The position numbers and the translations under genes were made by a program. A stretch of DNA of 64,000 nt from Coprinus comatus (taxonomy: Eukaryota > Basidiomycota > Agaricomycetes > Agaricales > Agaricaceae). Shown in pieces: positions 45,479 through 57,321 of this stretch (positions within the stretch are counted from its first letter, which is position 1; every line of letters begins with the position of its first letter). The stretch covers positions 248,001 to 312,000 of the forward strand of contig JAWPGT010000025.1 in assembly GCA_034638255.1 (NCBI GenBank). The letters run 5' to 3'. The notes beneath the pieces were generated by a model. It worked only from the letters and a program-made list of their open reading frames with translations, did no database searches and had not been told where the DNA came from.

Positions 45479-48400
45479 TGGACAACCCTAACCAATGTGT
45501 AAGGGGGTCTAGGGAGGTTGTTCATAATATCCATATCATTTCCTTCAACGTTAACCGCAACTATGGAAACGTTGACTATCTTCTCGAGCATCTTAAATCT
45601 GATTTTGATGTTTTCTTTATTCAAGAACCACCCTGGCGGATGGTTCGACAAGCTCCTTCTTCTTCTAATCCTGAGGGGGAAGATGTTATTGGTGCTCCTA
45701 TTCATCCCGAGTGGCTGTATATGGTGCGCCCCCCAACTGCCCAGGAGGCAGCTCCACGTGTTATGGCCTATGTCCATAATCATCTTCAAAGTCTGAGGCC
45801 ATCTATGCGACGTGACCTCATTGACCACAGGGACATCCTCATTCTCTCTCTGTTCCAGGGAGGTGAGACCATGAACCTGATGAATGTCTACAACGATGAC
45901 CAGAACTCTGCTATGCGGCTCCTCCAGGCCCAGGCAGATCATCTACCTTCTCATATATTCATGGGTGGGGACTTCAATTGCCGATCATCGGTGTGGGATC
46001 CTGAATGGAACCAACATCATACTTGGGCACAAACCATCCTGGATTTTGCATCTGACCTCAGCCTGGACCTTTCTTTACCTCAAGTTCCTGGCCCTACCCA
46101 CATCCCATTCGCTCAAGGTCTTAACCCCACTGTTATTGACCTTGTCTTTGTCCCCATACCTCAGAGTCTTAATCTTCGACCAGAGCTCCGGCCCGACCTC
46201 CAGGGACCTTTGGATCACATCCCGATGGCCCTGACATTTCCTGTCAACCCTGTTCACACCGGGGTCCAATGCAAGGTTCTGCCAAAGAAGTCTGATGAAG
46301 AGAAGAACTTTGTCAATACATCAATGGTGATGATTGGCCTGTTGAAAGACCGACCAGCCTCTGACTTCCCCTGACCTGGTGGAGGAGCTTGCTTCAGCTA
46401 TCTCCCGAACCTTCTCTGATGCCTGGGATGCCAGTGCAAAGGAGGTCTTTATTTCACCTGCTGCCAAGTCATGGTGGGATGATCAATGCAGTGAGATGCT
46501 TCAAGCCTACAGGGCCAATCGCACTCCAGAGGGTTACTCCTCATTTCGCAAGGCTGTACGGTCTGCTAAGCGCAAGTTCTTTGACGGCAAGGTCAAGGAA
46601 ATTGCAACTACCAACAAGCGTCCTTGGGATCTCATGAACTGGGTCCAGGCTCGCAAACTCCCTGCATGTGAAGCTATTCAGTACAATGGTCACCCATGTC
46701 ATGATCTGGACAACCTATGGGATGCTCTCAACGGCACATACAATGCGGCCTCTGACCGTGCTGTAGATGTCTCTGTTTTGGATGAACTTCCTGATCTCCC
46801 TAGTCGGAATTGGCAGTTGTTCTCTGAACAGGAGCTAGAGGATGCACTTGACGGGTGTGCTTCTAACTCTTCCCCTGGTCCTGATCATGTTACATGGTCC
46901 CATCTCAAGTGCATTGTAGCTAATGATAACTATCGCAGTGTACTGATCAACCTTGCTAATTCCTGCATGTCAGTGGGATACTGGCCTCGTCACTTCAAGG
47001 AGTCTGTCTCTGTGATCATTCCGAAGCCGGGTAAGGCCTCTTATGCCACTCCCAAATCTTTCTGCCCCATTGTGCTTCTCAACACGGTGGGCAAGCTTAT
47101 TGAGAAGATGATCTCAACTCGACTCCAGTTTGACTGTGTCAAATGGGGAGTCTTTCATCCAAATCAGTGTGGCGGCATCATCCAGCGCTCTACTGAAGAT
47201 GCGGGTATGTACCTTACTCATCTGGTTCGTGCCGGGTGGTCTAAAGGTCTCAAGACAAGTGTGGTTGCCTTTGACATCGCTCAGTTCTTCCCTTCTCTGA
47301 ATCATACCATGATCATGGCAATTCTTCGCAAGCAAGGATTCGGACCTCAAGTAGGTGGATTCTTTGCTTCATACCTTGTTGGGAGAGAGACAGTGTACCT
47401 CTGGAACTCTTTCCAATCCCAGTTCTTTGAGGTGTCAGTGGGGGTAGGTCAAGGCTCTCCCTTATCTCCAGTGATGTCTGCTATTTTCATTGCCCCGGTG
47501 ATGAAGATCTTCGACATTCGTGCACTTGGTCTTGGGTGCACCATGCTCTCATATGTTGACAATGGTACTATCGTTGCACAAGGCAAGACATGGGATGAGA
47601 ATATTACTACTCTGCAAGGAGGGTATGGCATCTCCCATGATCTATTTACATCGTTTGGACTTGTTCTGGAACACAACAAGTCTGAAGTATTCCATTTCTC
47701 TCGCAAAACTGGTGATGAGAATCCATCTATTGACCTTGGCTTTGTCCCCTACACTGGCCTCACTCCTCTCCGTCCCAAGGTATACTGGCAATACCTTGGG
47801 TTCTTCTTTGATTGTGCCCTCAACTTCCATGAACACGTTCATTTCTACTCTACCAAGGCTCTATCTACCATCAAGTCAATGGGGATGCTTGGTAACTCAT
47901 CTAGGGGTCTTCTCCCACAACAGAAGTGTCTTCTCTACCAATCCTGTGTTATGCCCATTGCAACATATGGACATCGACTCTGGTTCTTCAATGGTGCCTG
48001 GAACAAAGGTGCTGTGAAATCCCTCAACACTATGCAGCGTAAAGCTGCACTGTGGATCACTGGTGCTTTTCACACTTCCCCCACTGGTAGGACTGAAGCT
48101 CTTGCTGGCCTCATTCCCATTGGACTCCATCTCAAGAAGCTATCTGAATATGCAATCTTCTGGCTAGCAACTCTCCATCCTACCCACCCTCTCCGAGCTC
48201 TGCTGGATAGGCCATTCTCTGGTGCTGCACCCCCACATCGCCGATCCATTGCCAACATGACTGAAGCTCAGAAGCGTAAAGTCAAGTCTGCTCTCCTGGA
48301 AGCCAACAAACAGCTCCCAGAACTCGGTGAGGTATTCAACCCTATGGTGGATGAAGCTTGCCCTGGATCTCACTTATTGGACCTGTTCTCTACCCAGATC

Positions 48401-49375
48401 AAGTTCACAGCATACATCAAACCAATTGAAGATGCCGCTCAGCACCTTCACACATATGTCTCAAAATTGGATGTGTTTCTTGATGACATCCGGGGTGATC
48501 CACAGGGTGCCTATGTAGCAGCAGATGCAAGTCTGCCTCTCACAGGTACTCACCAGGTTATTGCAGCAGCCATGGTATTTCAGGGGGGATGCTGTCTATC
48601 TCAGAGACAGGTCACTGGAAAGGTAACAGCTCCTGGAGGGGAGTTATTTGCTATCTGTATGGGCATCCAGAAGGCTTTGGCCTTTCCAGATGTTCGTCGC
48701 TTGTTTGTCTTTACTGATTCCATTGCGTCGGCAAGGCGATCAGTAAGTCCAGTTGCTACCTCAGGTCAGAGTCAGGCATTGGCTGTGATACATTCTCTAG
48801 AAGACTGGTTCACTCGTGTCCCAGGCTCCTCCATCCACTTCATCCACGTCCCTTCCAAGGCTCAATGGTTGGTCCACCAGCAAGCTCATCAACTTGCCAC
48901 CTCCCTTCGCATCCCTATGGGCCGCAACCCACTTTCTTCTCTTGAACGACTCCGTCAAGACTGTACTCAACAATGCAAGGATAAATGGACTACCCTATTC
49001 CAATCTCCTTCATATCGCGGCCACAACTTCCTTGATCTTGCTGGGGGCAAGGGTCGTCGCCTCCAGCCGGATTACCTCAAGGGGGGAAGTTGGCTCCCAC
49101 TTGCGTCTGCATCCCTGTCCCTTTCGACTCGTATGTGCCGCGCCATCCTCAACCATGCTCCTATAGGTGACTATTGACGTCGGTTCCATCCAACTCTCTC
49201 TGCTGGGTGCCCTTGTGGGCACCAGCTTCAAACTCGTACTCATATCTTGGCAACATGTAGAGAGTATCATCGACATGGAGGTCTCCTGGTTTCAGCCAAA
49301 GGACTTGTGGAATTTCTGACTCGCAATCCTCAAGCATTTGCGTTCAGGCCTGAACATATTGATGGTGTGGGATAA
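45475..49375 (+). pseudogene. LINE ORF2: APE endonuclease, reverse transcriptase, RNase H
   Basis: The ORF begins at ATG 45475. The endonuclease has SFNVNRNYG, FFIQEPPW, GGDFNCRSSVWD, TVIDLVF and LDHIPM. A frameshift lies at about 46320-46375. The RT follows with NSSPGPDHVTW, VVAFDIAQFFPSLNH and GQGSPLSPVMSA. Its active-site box is SYVDNGTI, where the family has a second Asp in place of Asn. RNase H has AADASLPL, ELFAI and FVFTDSIA. A TGA at 49175-49177, after PIGDY, removes the Cys/His tail; the truncated sister copy has CGA there. Without breaks the frame would end at 49375. The RT change alone should abolish activity. Confidence 0.9.
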
Positions 49376-49733
49376 CACAAGTGTGAAGTGGTCTAGGGAG
49401 TACTTCAGTTGTGGAGTTGGAGGGAGGGTTCTTGGGGGAATGGAGTGTTTGTTCATTCTGGCGTCCTTTCTTTTTCTCTCTTTTCTTTTCTGCTTCAAAG
49501 AGGTGTCTTTTCCTTTCTTCTTCTATCTCTATTTGGTTAGGCATTAAACTAATCTCTCTCTTGAGTGTAGCATGTGGTGCACTTTAATCCAGTTAGCCAG
49601 ACTGTTTCTGTATGTATGATATTTGTAGGTACTATGTATTTACATCTGCGACCCCTTTGGGGTTGCTAGTGGACTGTGTATGTGCACTGCGAATATAAAT
49701 TCTGATGTCAAAAAAAAAAAAAAAAAAAAAAAA
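49376..49733 (+). repeat. LINE 3' UTR and poly-A tail
   Basis: Shared with the truncated copy at 35633-35985 in inverted orientation. Over the block ctgcgacccctttggggttg and its flank, all three differences from the other copy are CpG in that copy and TpG here. The poly-A run occupies 49710-49733. Confidence 0.88.
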
Positions 49734-50059
49734 ATGATTAGTCATGATAAATATGAAACTGTAACATTATCCTCTTTCTAGAGAACTAGTCCATAGTTCA
49801 TAAATAATAGTTCAAGGTAATAGTCGAGATGAAAATAAAAAGAAAAGTACTCAAAGAAAATAAGTCCATGTTTAGACACATCTGTCATAGTGAGAAGGTC
49901 GAGTTTGGTAGGCAGGCAGTGGAGTGGGTGGTCTGGCAGGAAGAGGGTGGTGTACTGCTGAAGTGGGGATTTCCCAAAGAGGAGGGGTGTGTGAAATGCA
50001 GTGTAGGAACTGAGAGGGGTAACGGATTTCATCTACTCAGTGGTTATCTTGTTCATCTT

Positions 50060-51209
50060 GATAGGTGACCCTGTTAGGTGGCAATCTGGGGTTGACCCAT
50101 GGTCTGACCTCTCCTCAATAGTTTCCATCATTCTCCAAGTTGGTAGGAAAGGGACATTTGTTTGTGAGGGGGGCAAGGGTTCGATGAGCCAGAATTCAAT
50201 CCGAAGTGGGATGAGTGGTCAAAAGATATGTGGTGGTGAATTAGGGATTTTGGTTCTCATCAAGATATCAAGGAATGGGAGTGAGGAGGAATGAAGTGTG
50301 ACTGATACAATGAAATTGTAATCTGTGAGCCTTCTGAGTACCAAAGATTTTGGGAGTGATCTGGTCTTGTGCTCTCATGAGTGCAATGGGAGTAGCAGGT
50401 TCCAGTGGCTCAGGAGTATTGAGTCAGGATACAATGACTAGGGATGTGGGTTGATTCTTGCAAGTCCAGGAATAATGTCCCATGGTATTGTAGAATTGGC
50501 ATTGGTAGTCTGGGCATGATGATCCAATGTGTCCAACTAATCCATAGACAATGCAACCATAATCATAACACTTCTTTTCTTTGTCAGTGAACTGGTTGTA
50601 GACCAGAAGGGGGATGTCTCTCTTCATGATGTCCTCTTTCAACTTGTAAACTGGGAACCTTCCAAACCATTACTCAAAATCCTTGGAACCAATGATCTTG
50701 TCAGCCAGTTCCCTCAATGACGATGCATAGTGAACTGCTCTTGTCAACTCAAATGGTGGGTTGGAGATATTTCATAAGACACGGGCCTCTCATCTGTTTG
50801 GGGGATGGTAAAGAGTGGGTGTGGTGTATCGGTATGGATATCTGGAGCCAAGGTTGGCAAATGGATGGTGTCTGGGGTGATTGGATGGGTATTGGGGATG
50901 TTGGTAAGGAGATTGGTAGGAGGAACCTGGCTAGCTGGGAGGCTGGGGTTCTCATGTCCAACATTTCTAGAAACATCCAGTCCTGTTGTGTCATCTGGTC
51001 ATGGAGGGTTGGTTGTGGGGGTAGAGGTTTCTGAGATCTCTGATGCATGGGCAAGGTACTCAGTAATGGTCTCCCTGAGTTGTCAAACAAAGTATAATTG
51101 TGCCAAGTGACCAGGTGTGGAGGTAGGAGCATATTGTTTTGCTTGTGCCATTGATGCAATGTGGGTGAGGACATTCCAGAGTTCATAGAGCTTCTCAAAA
51201 TATGGAAGG
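50060..51209 (-). pseudogene. Degraded retrotransposon gag relic
   Basis: Minus-strand pieces in different frames show a Gag-like pattern. There is a segment at 50420-50640 with Cys-rich motifs (CYDYGCIVYGLVGHIGSSC, then CQFYNTMGHYSWTCKN) that resemble zinc knuckles. A Pro/Thr-rich stretch (50750-51100) and LHQWHKQNN/ASMAQAKQ-like sequence near 51140 precede it. Several stops and shifts are present. The right end is cut by the family B solo LTR at 51210. Confidence 0.6.
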
Positions 51210-51504
51210 TGTAAGTGCAGGAATGTAGAGCACAACGGGACATGTAGATTAATGAAGGAATGAAAGTGATTGATTAAGAAATGAATGAGTTACACTGCAG
51301 ACAATGGTATGAGACTAGAACATGATATTAAACTATAACTACTCACCTGCAGACAATGGTATGAGACTAGAAGGTCACCAAGTGTCTGCAGGACGCTTCT
51401 ACAAGCTGTGACATCACACAGTAACACCACATGATCAGAAAAGCGATCACAAGCTACAACTCCATCAACTACTGACATTGGGACTGCCTAGAGCAATCCT
51501 GACA
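51210..51504 (-). repeat. Solo LTR family B, inverted
   Basis: 295 bp, the reverse complement of a sequence starting TGTCAGGATTGCTC and ending CTTACA, close to the 3' LTR at 40368-40662. No matching target duplication is seen (gaagg and ctggt), so it may mark a recombination joint between the gag relic on its left and the Ty3 element on its right. Confidence 0.88.
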
Positions 51505-53150
51505 CTGGTACACTGACTGGGATCTATTTGTTCTAGAACTCACTGCTAACTTCAGCTCTTCTGACTTAGTCACCAAAGCTGTGGAGGAATTGGACAACCT
51601 CACTATGGCTTCAGGCAGTCTGATCACAACCTACAATGTCGAGTTCAACCACTTGGCTGGGGTCCTCCAATACCCTGATTATCTTCTCTGCAATGCCTAT
51701 TACAAAGGTCTTCCCAACTGACTCAAAGATGCTCTCTATGTACTACACCAGGGCAAACCAACCTCTCTTGCTGATATGCATGATACCTGCATTTGTATTG
51801 ATCAATGCTATTGGGAATGACAACATGAAAAGAAGCATGTTGCAAGTCACAACCTGCCAAATACTTCTGCTATGACTACTCAGTCTTCCACTTCCAACTC
51901 TTCCACTTCCACTTCTACATTGGGTCAATTGTCTTCCAAGTCCAAGTTGTCTGACAAAACCAAATTGGTGACCCTTGCTCTGAAAGCCACTACATCTGCT
52001 TCCACTACTCTTAAACCTGCAACCAACCTTTCCAACAAACTTGACTCTAATGGCAAGCTCACTGCCAAAGAATGTCAATGTTGGGTTGCTAATAACCTCT
52101 GCCTCTTCTGCAGCACTGCCAGTCATGGTGTTACGAGCCCACCCAATCCACCGGCCTGCACCACTACCATGGAAGAAGATCTGTTTGCCATCTTCCCTGA
52201 GCTCATTCCCCAAGACAACTCCATCATGGATGACATTGTATGACAAAGAGACTCCAAGCCCCACTGTGGTCTACAAGACACCACTATGACCTAATGTTGA
52301 ACTAAGTATAGGTTTCCATTTATATTTAGAAGGTTACATTTCTCTAGCTCCAGTATTACTTATCAGTTTCGTCATTTTACTCCTGTTGACTAATCTTTCA
52401 TTGTGTATGGAGTAAATAGTCCCTGACCCCGATGTCTCACCTACTCCTGTTGACAGTTCTAGCATTGTATATGGAGTAGATTATAAAGCGATGACGAGTA
52501 GTAAGGATATAATTAGTTAGTAGCTATTATTAGGTACATCCCTAGAATAGTATAAATACTCGATGTATTAGATGATTAAAGCCTTAAGCTTTAATCTCTT
52601 CTGTTGTATCCCTTATACATCTCTGTCTCCATACCTCTCAGTCACTAGGTTGAAAGGCCTTGAGATTGCAGCAGAGTGTTTATTGAACACACATTCCTAC
52701 ACGACTGCACTCTAGCGTTTAAGTTCCAGGAGTGTTCAGCTTAACGGTTCGTGGTCATAATACATGGTGTTAGTGTTTGTCAGAAGAAAGCAGCATTGGA
52801 AGTGGAGAAAGCCAAGGCTCAGGCAGCTACTGCTACTATGACTTCAGAAACAACCTCGTCCTCTCAGACCAAGAGTTTGGGAAACTGATCTGCAATCTTT
52901 CAGGTGCGCAAACCAAGGATCACATTCTTCGTCCCTGCACTATTCCCTTTGTTCATTTGAATGCTTCTGCTCTTTCTAACCCCAACTCACTTCATGTTCC
53001 TTTGTCTTCTTCCACTCCTTGTTTCACTTCTTGTTCCAAATCACCAATTGTTGCTCTTATTGATAGCAATTCTACTCATTGCTTCATTGATACCAAATTC
53101 ATTTGTGAGTTCACTATACCCACTACTTCTTGTCCTCCAGTTGAATTATG
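51505..53150 (+). pseudogene. Gypsy gag, split by a solo LTR
   Basis: Gag capsid sequence runs from LDNLTMASGSLITTYNVEF, through FNHLAGVLQYPDYLLCNAYY, to GLPN. Stops follow at 51719-51721 (before LKDALYVLHQGKP) and 51818-51820 (before QHEKKH). A Ser/Thr-rich region and a zinc knuckle (CLFCSTASHG...CQKKA) come next. The solo LTR at 52129-52762 is inserted in the middle of that knuckle, between CSTASHG and its last Cys. After it comes an Ala-rich stretch leading into protease. Confidence 0.82.
52129..52762 (+). repeat. Solo LTR family A, copy 3 (target duplication catgg)
   Basis: 634 bp from TGTTACGAG to CATAATA, where other copies end CATAACA. Flanked by catgg at 52124-52128 and 52763-52767. 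It carries the same open 5' frame (EEDLFAIFPELIPQD) as copies 1 and 2, here in phase with the interrupted gag. Confidence 0.93.
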
Positions 53151-53861
53151 ATTATTCAATGGCTCTTCTAACTCATATATTACCCAATCCCTGTCCTTAC
53201 CTATTACTTTTCCCTCTGGTGAATCTATGGCTATTGATTTCTATGTGACTCAGCTTGACTTTTTGCACTATGATTCTTGGTTACAACTGGTTCACCCACT
53301 ACAATCCATTGATTGACTGAGCTTCAGACAGTATCTCTTTCTGATCTATAACTAATGCTGATCTTGCTCTCTCTGCTTCACTGTGAAAAACTGATGGTGG
53401 CCAACACCCCCATTACTCCATCCCTTTCCAATGTTTCCAATGTCAATCCTTCCAACTCATCTTCTAACAATCTTGTTTCTTCTTCTGTCACTCCTGTAGG
53501 GTGCTCTGCCTCTGCATCACCGATCAAGCCACACATCAGTTCTGTGAATGCAATCACTTTTGATTGTGCTTGCTGACTGCCTGGTTTACAACAGTTTATG
53601 TTGGATCTCAAGTCTAATGTTTGAGCTGCTGCTGCTGCTCTTAAATCTGCTTCACCAGAACCTCCTGACCTTTCTGCCATCCCTTCTGAATATCACAAAT
53701 TTGCTGATGTATTCAGCAAAGCCAAAGCTGACATGTTACCACCTCACTGACCTTATGACCTTAAGATTGATCTTGAGGAAGGTACCTCACTGCCTATTGG
53801 TGTGCTCTATTTGCTGTCACAAATCAAGCTGGAGGCCTTATGCAAGTTCATCAATGAGAAT

Positions 53862-54440
53862 GGGGCAGGGGATTGATTAAAATGGTAACAAATAGGTACC
53901 ACTAGTTGTTTTAATTGGGTACATACATATGTTCCTTTCATTATACATATGTTTATATGCATATACCCATTACTATTATATGACACATTTTTCATGATTA
54001 ATGATGATTTTCTACCCTTTTAGTTTTGTCATATGCAAAAAAAAAAAAAAACATAAGTTGTAGTAGGATTCTACTAAGAGTATGAGTACTTTAGTGGTTT
54101 TTAGTAGATTCTTACTAGAGAATACATAGCTTTAGTACATTTCTACTAAAAAAATAATGTTTCTTAGCAGATTCCTACTAAAAATCTCACTTCTTTAGCA
54201 GAATCCTGCTAAAGAACTCATACTCTTAGTAGAATCCTACTACAACTTATGTTTTTTTTTTTTTGCATATGACAAAACTAAAAGGGTAGAAAATCATCAT
54301 TAATCATGAAAAATGTGTCATATAATAGTAATGGGTATATGCATATAAACATATGTATAATGAAAGGAACATATGTATGTACCCAATTAAAACAACTAGT
54401 GGTACCTATTTGTTACCACTTTTGGGTTGTCAGCTACCTG
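53862..54440. mobile_element. Foldback/MITE element in gypsy RT (8-bp duplication)
   Basis: 579 bp flanked by atgagaat (53854-53861) and atgagaac (54441-54448). Two arms of about 200 bp (53881-54085 and 54216-54420) are near-perfect inverted copies, including ggtaacaaataggtacc and the ttttgtcatatgcaaaa segment. The roughly 130-bp loop is made of short palindromes of the ttagtaggattctactaa type. No coding capacity. The outermost bases are not well matched. The 8-bp duplication suggests hAT-type mobilisation. Confidence 0.8.
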
Positions 54441-56786
54441 ATGAGAACTTAACTTCTAGTTTCATTTGACAATCTTCTTCTTCTCATGCTGCACCCATTC
54501 TTTTCATAAAAAAGAAGGATAGTTCACTTTGACTCTGTGTTGATTTCCATGGTCTTAATTGCATCTCTAAAAAGGACTGTTACCCACTTCCACCCATTTC
54601 TGACCTCTTAGACTCTCCCCAAAAGGCTTGTATCTATACCAAGATTGGCCTCTGTCATGCTTATCATCTTGTTCATATTGCCAAAGGCAACAAATGGAAA
54701 ACAGCTTTCTGAACTTGCTATAGTTTATTTGAATGGCTTGTCATGCCATTCAGGCTTACCAATGCTCCTGCTGCTTTTCAATGTTTTATGAATGACATCT
54801 TTTCAGATATGCTCAATGTCTATGTAGTTGTCTACCTGGATGACATTCTCATTTATTCTGACAACATTGCTTTTCACAAAAAACATATTTGTGAAGTTCT
54901 CAAATGTCTGTGCAAGCATGGTCTTTATGCTTGTGCTGACAAATGTGAATTTCATTCCAAATCAGTGGAATATCTTGGCTACATTCTTGGCTCTGGAGGT
55001 CTTACTATGGCTCAGGACAAGGTTCAAATTATTCAAGACTGGCCCAAACCAAAAAAGGTAAAGGACATTCAATCTTTCTTGGGTTTTGCAAACTTCTATC
55101 AGTGCTTTATCTATGGTTATTCTGACATTGTTGTCCCTCTGACAAGGCTTACTCAAAAGGATGTTGCTTGGTTGTTTAACAGCAAAGCTTGGGATGTTTT
55201 CAATGCTCTCAAAAAAGTGTTTACTTGTGCTCCTGTGCTTACTCATTGGGTCCCTGATGCTCAAATCATCATTGAGACCAACACTTCTGACTATGCTCTT
55301 TCTGCTATTATTTCCTTGCTTACCAACAATGGTGACATCCATCCCATTGCTTTCCACTCCTGTACCTTCTCTGCTCCCAAACTCAACTATGACACCCACA
55401 ATAAAGAACTTCTTGCCATCTTTGAAGCCTTCCAAATCTGGCAACACTACCTTGAAGGAGCTTTGCTTCTGATTGATGTTGTCACTAATCACAAAAATTT
55501 GGAATACTTTTCTACTACTAAGGTTCTTACTCATCAGCAAGCTTGCTGGTCTGAGTACCTCTCTGGGTTTAATCTTGTTATTTGCTTCTGACCTGGATGC
55601 CTCAGCACTAAGCATGATGCTCTTACTCATCAGTGGGATGTCTACCCTAAGGAGGGGGGAGTCAGCTATGCAGCCATTAATCCTCACAACTTCCAACTAG
55701 TCTTCACTCAAGACCAACTCGTGGCCTCTGTTTATGCTATGTACCTTCTTACTCCTGCTCTTTGTGCTTCTGTTATTGCTGACATTTCTAAGCTTCATTC
55801 TGATATACTCTCTTCTCTTTCTTCTGATGCCAAGATCACCAAACACCTTGTCAAACTGACAGGTCGGTGGTCTAGGGACAATCATGGATTCCTATGCCTT
55901 GACAGCAGGATCTACATCCCCAACACTGAGAACCTTCAGGTTTGGGTTATGCAATATCATCACAACCATCCCCTTGCTGGTCATTATAGTCAGAATAAAA
56001 CTCTTGAGCTTATTCATTGAGACTATACATGGCCTGGTATTTGGGAAACAGTCAAACTCTTTGTCAAGAGTTGTGTAACCTGTATGCAATCTAAACTGCA
56101 GCATCATCAGCCCTATGGCTTGCTTAAGCTACTTCCAATTCCTTCTCGCCCTTGGGATTCTATCTCAATGGACTTCATTGAGAAACTTCCCACTTCTTCT
56201 GGCTTTGATGTGATTCTTGTTGTTGTTGACTGATTCATGAAGCAAGCTGTTTTTATCCCTTGCCATGATACAATTACTTCTGCTGACCTAGCCCGACTAT
56301 TCATTATCCATGTGTTCTCAAAGCATAGTGTACCATCCCACATTACTTCCAATCATGGTTCAGAGTTTGTTTCCCATTTCTTCCAATCACTTGGTGAAGC
56401 ATTGAACATGTGACTTCACTTTACTTTGGGTTACCACCCTGAAGGTGATGGACAAACTGAACAAACTAACTAAACTCTTGAACAGTACATTCAGATCTAC
56501 TGTAACTATCAGCAGACCAACTGGTTGGAACTTCTTCCACTAGCCAAGTTCACATACAACAATGCACCAAACACTTCCACTAATGTATCACCATTCTTTG
56601 CTAACAAGGGTTACCATCCTAACATTACAGTTTACCCTGAACATGACCTGGTGTCTGTTCAAGCTCATGAATTCACAACTAACCTTGATGAGTTACATGT
56701 GACTCTCAAGTTAGAGATTGCTTCCACTCAGAAAAGGTATCAGGCTTCCACCAACACAAAGCAACTCCTATCACCAAGTTTCAAAG

Positions 56787-57316
56787 TGTTATGGTTTTGT
56801 ATTTATTATGACTAATCATTAGAGCTAATGATGGATGATAGTGTACTTTCTCTTATCTGTTTTGTATAGCCTTGGACTTGTGTTTCATATAGCCTCTGAA
56901 CTAGTAGCTTCTATGTGTTTCACTTATTGTTTTACTTACCATTTCAACAGTAGATAGTTTCACCCTCCTGTCTCACATGTATCATGCACAGCCTACAACC
57001 TGTACTTGTAGTTGTATAAATACATGGATAGTGACAGAGATTAAGCTCCAGCTTAATACTCTCTTGTTTCCCCACTTCTACTTCTTATCATTGTTCTGCC
57101 TCTACCTTGATAAGCCTAGAACTCAGAGTCAGCTCTAACTTCTATATGAATGGCTTACTAGTAAGGAACACCTGTGATCTACAGTCTGAGTACTGTGGAG
57201 GTCATCCCCTGAAAGTAGTCTCAGTAAGAGTAGACATTCTCCTCCTACAAGCACCTTGAAGAGGTCCATCATAGCATTGTCTATACCAAAATGGAGATAT
57301 AGGCAAGTTCATAACA
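56787..57316 (+). repeat. Solo LTR family C (target duplication caaag)
   Basis: 530 bp from TGTTATGG to CATAACA, flanked by caaag at 56782-56786 and 57317-57321. It interrupts gypsy pol between SPSFK and VGDQAFVKAQFF; the frame is continuous when one duplication is discounted. A tataaatacat box lies near 57014. No other copy is in the window. Confidence 0.92.
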
Positions 57317-57321
57317 CAAAG

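Larger units (their letters stand above)
43757..49733 (+). mobile_element. Nearly full-length LINE, Tad-like clade
   Basis: Non-LTR retrotransposon with ORF1 (zinc knuckles), ORF2 (APE endonuclease, RT, RNase H), 3' UTR and a poly-A tail at 49710-49733. Endonuclease plus RNase H in ORF2 and CCHC knuckles in ORF1 fit the fungal Tad group. The 5' limit is not defined; 43757 is where proline-rich ORF1-like coding begins. No target duplication was found. The copy carries two frameshifts, a stop and an RT active-site change. Confidence 0.85.

Noticed and set aside
50717..51110. Two plus-strand frames (105 and 101 codons) rich in Trp and Gly
   Set aside because: They are the antisense of a Pro/Thr-rich gag relic, and their composition follows from that.
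54962..55696. Minus-strand 244-codon frame opposite gypsy RT
   Set aside because: Antisense shadow of a well-supported RT/RNase H coding region.
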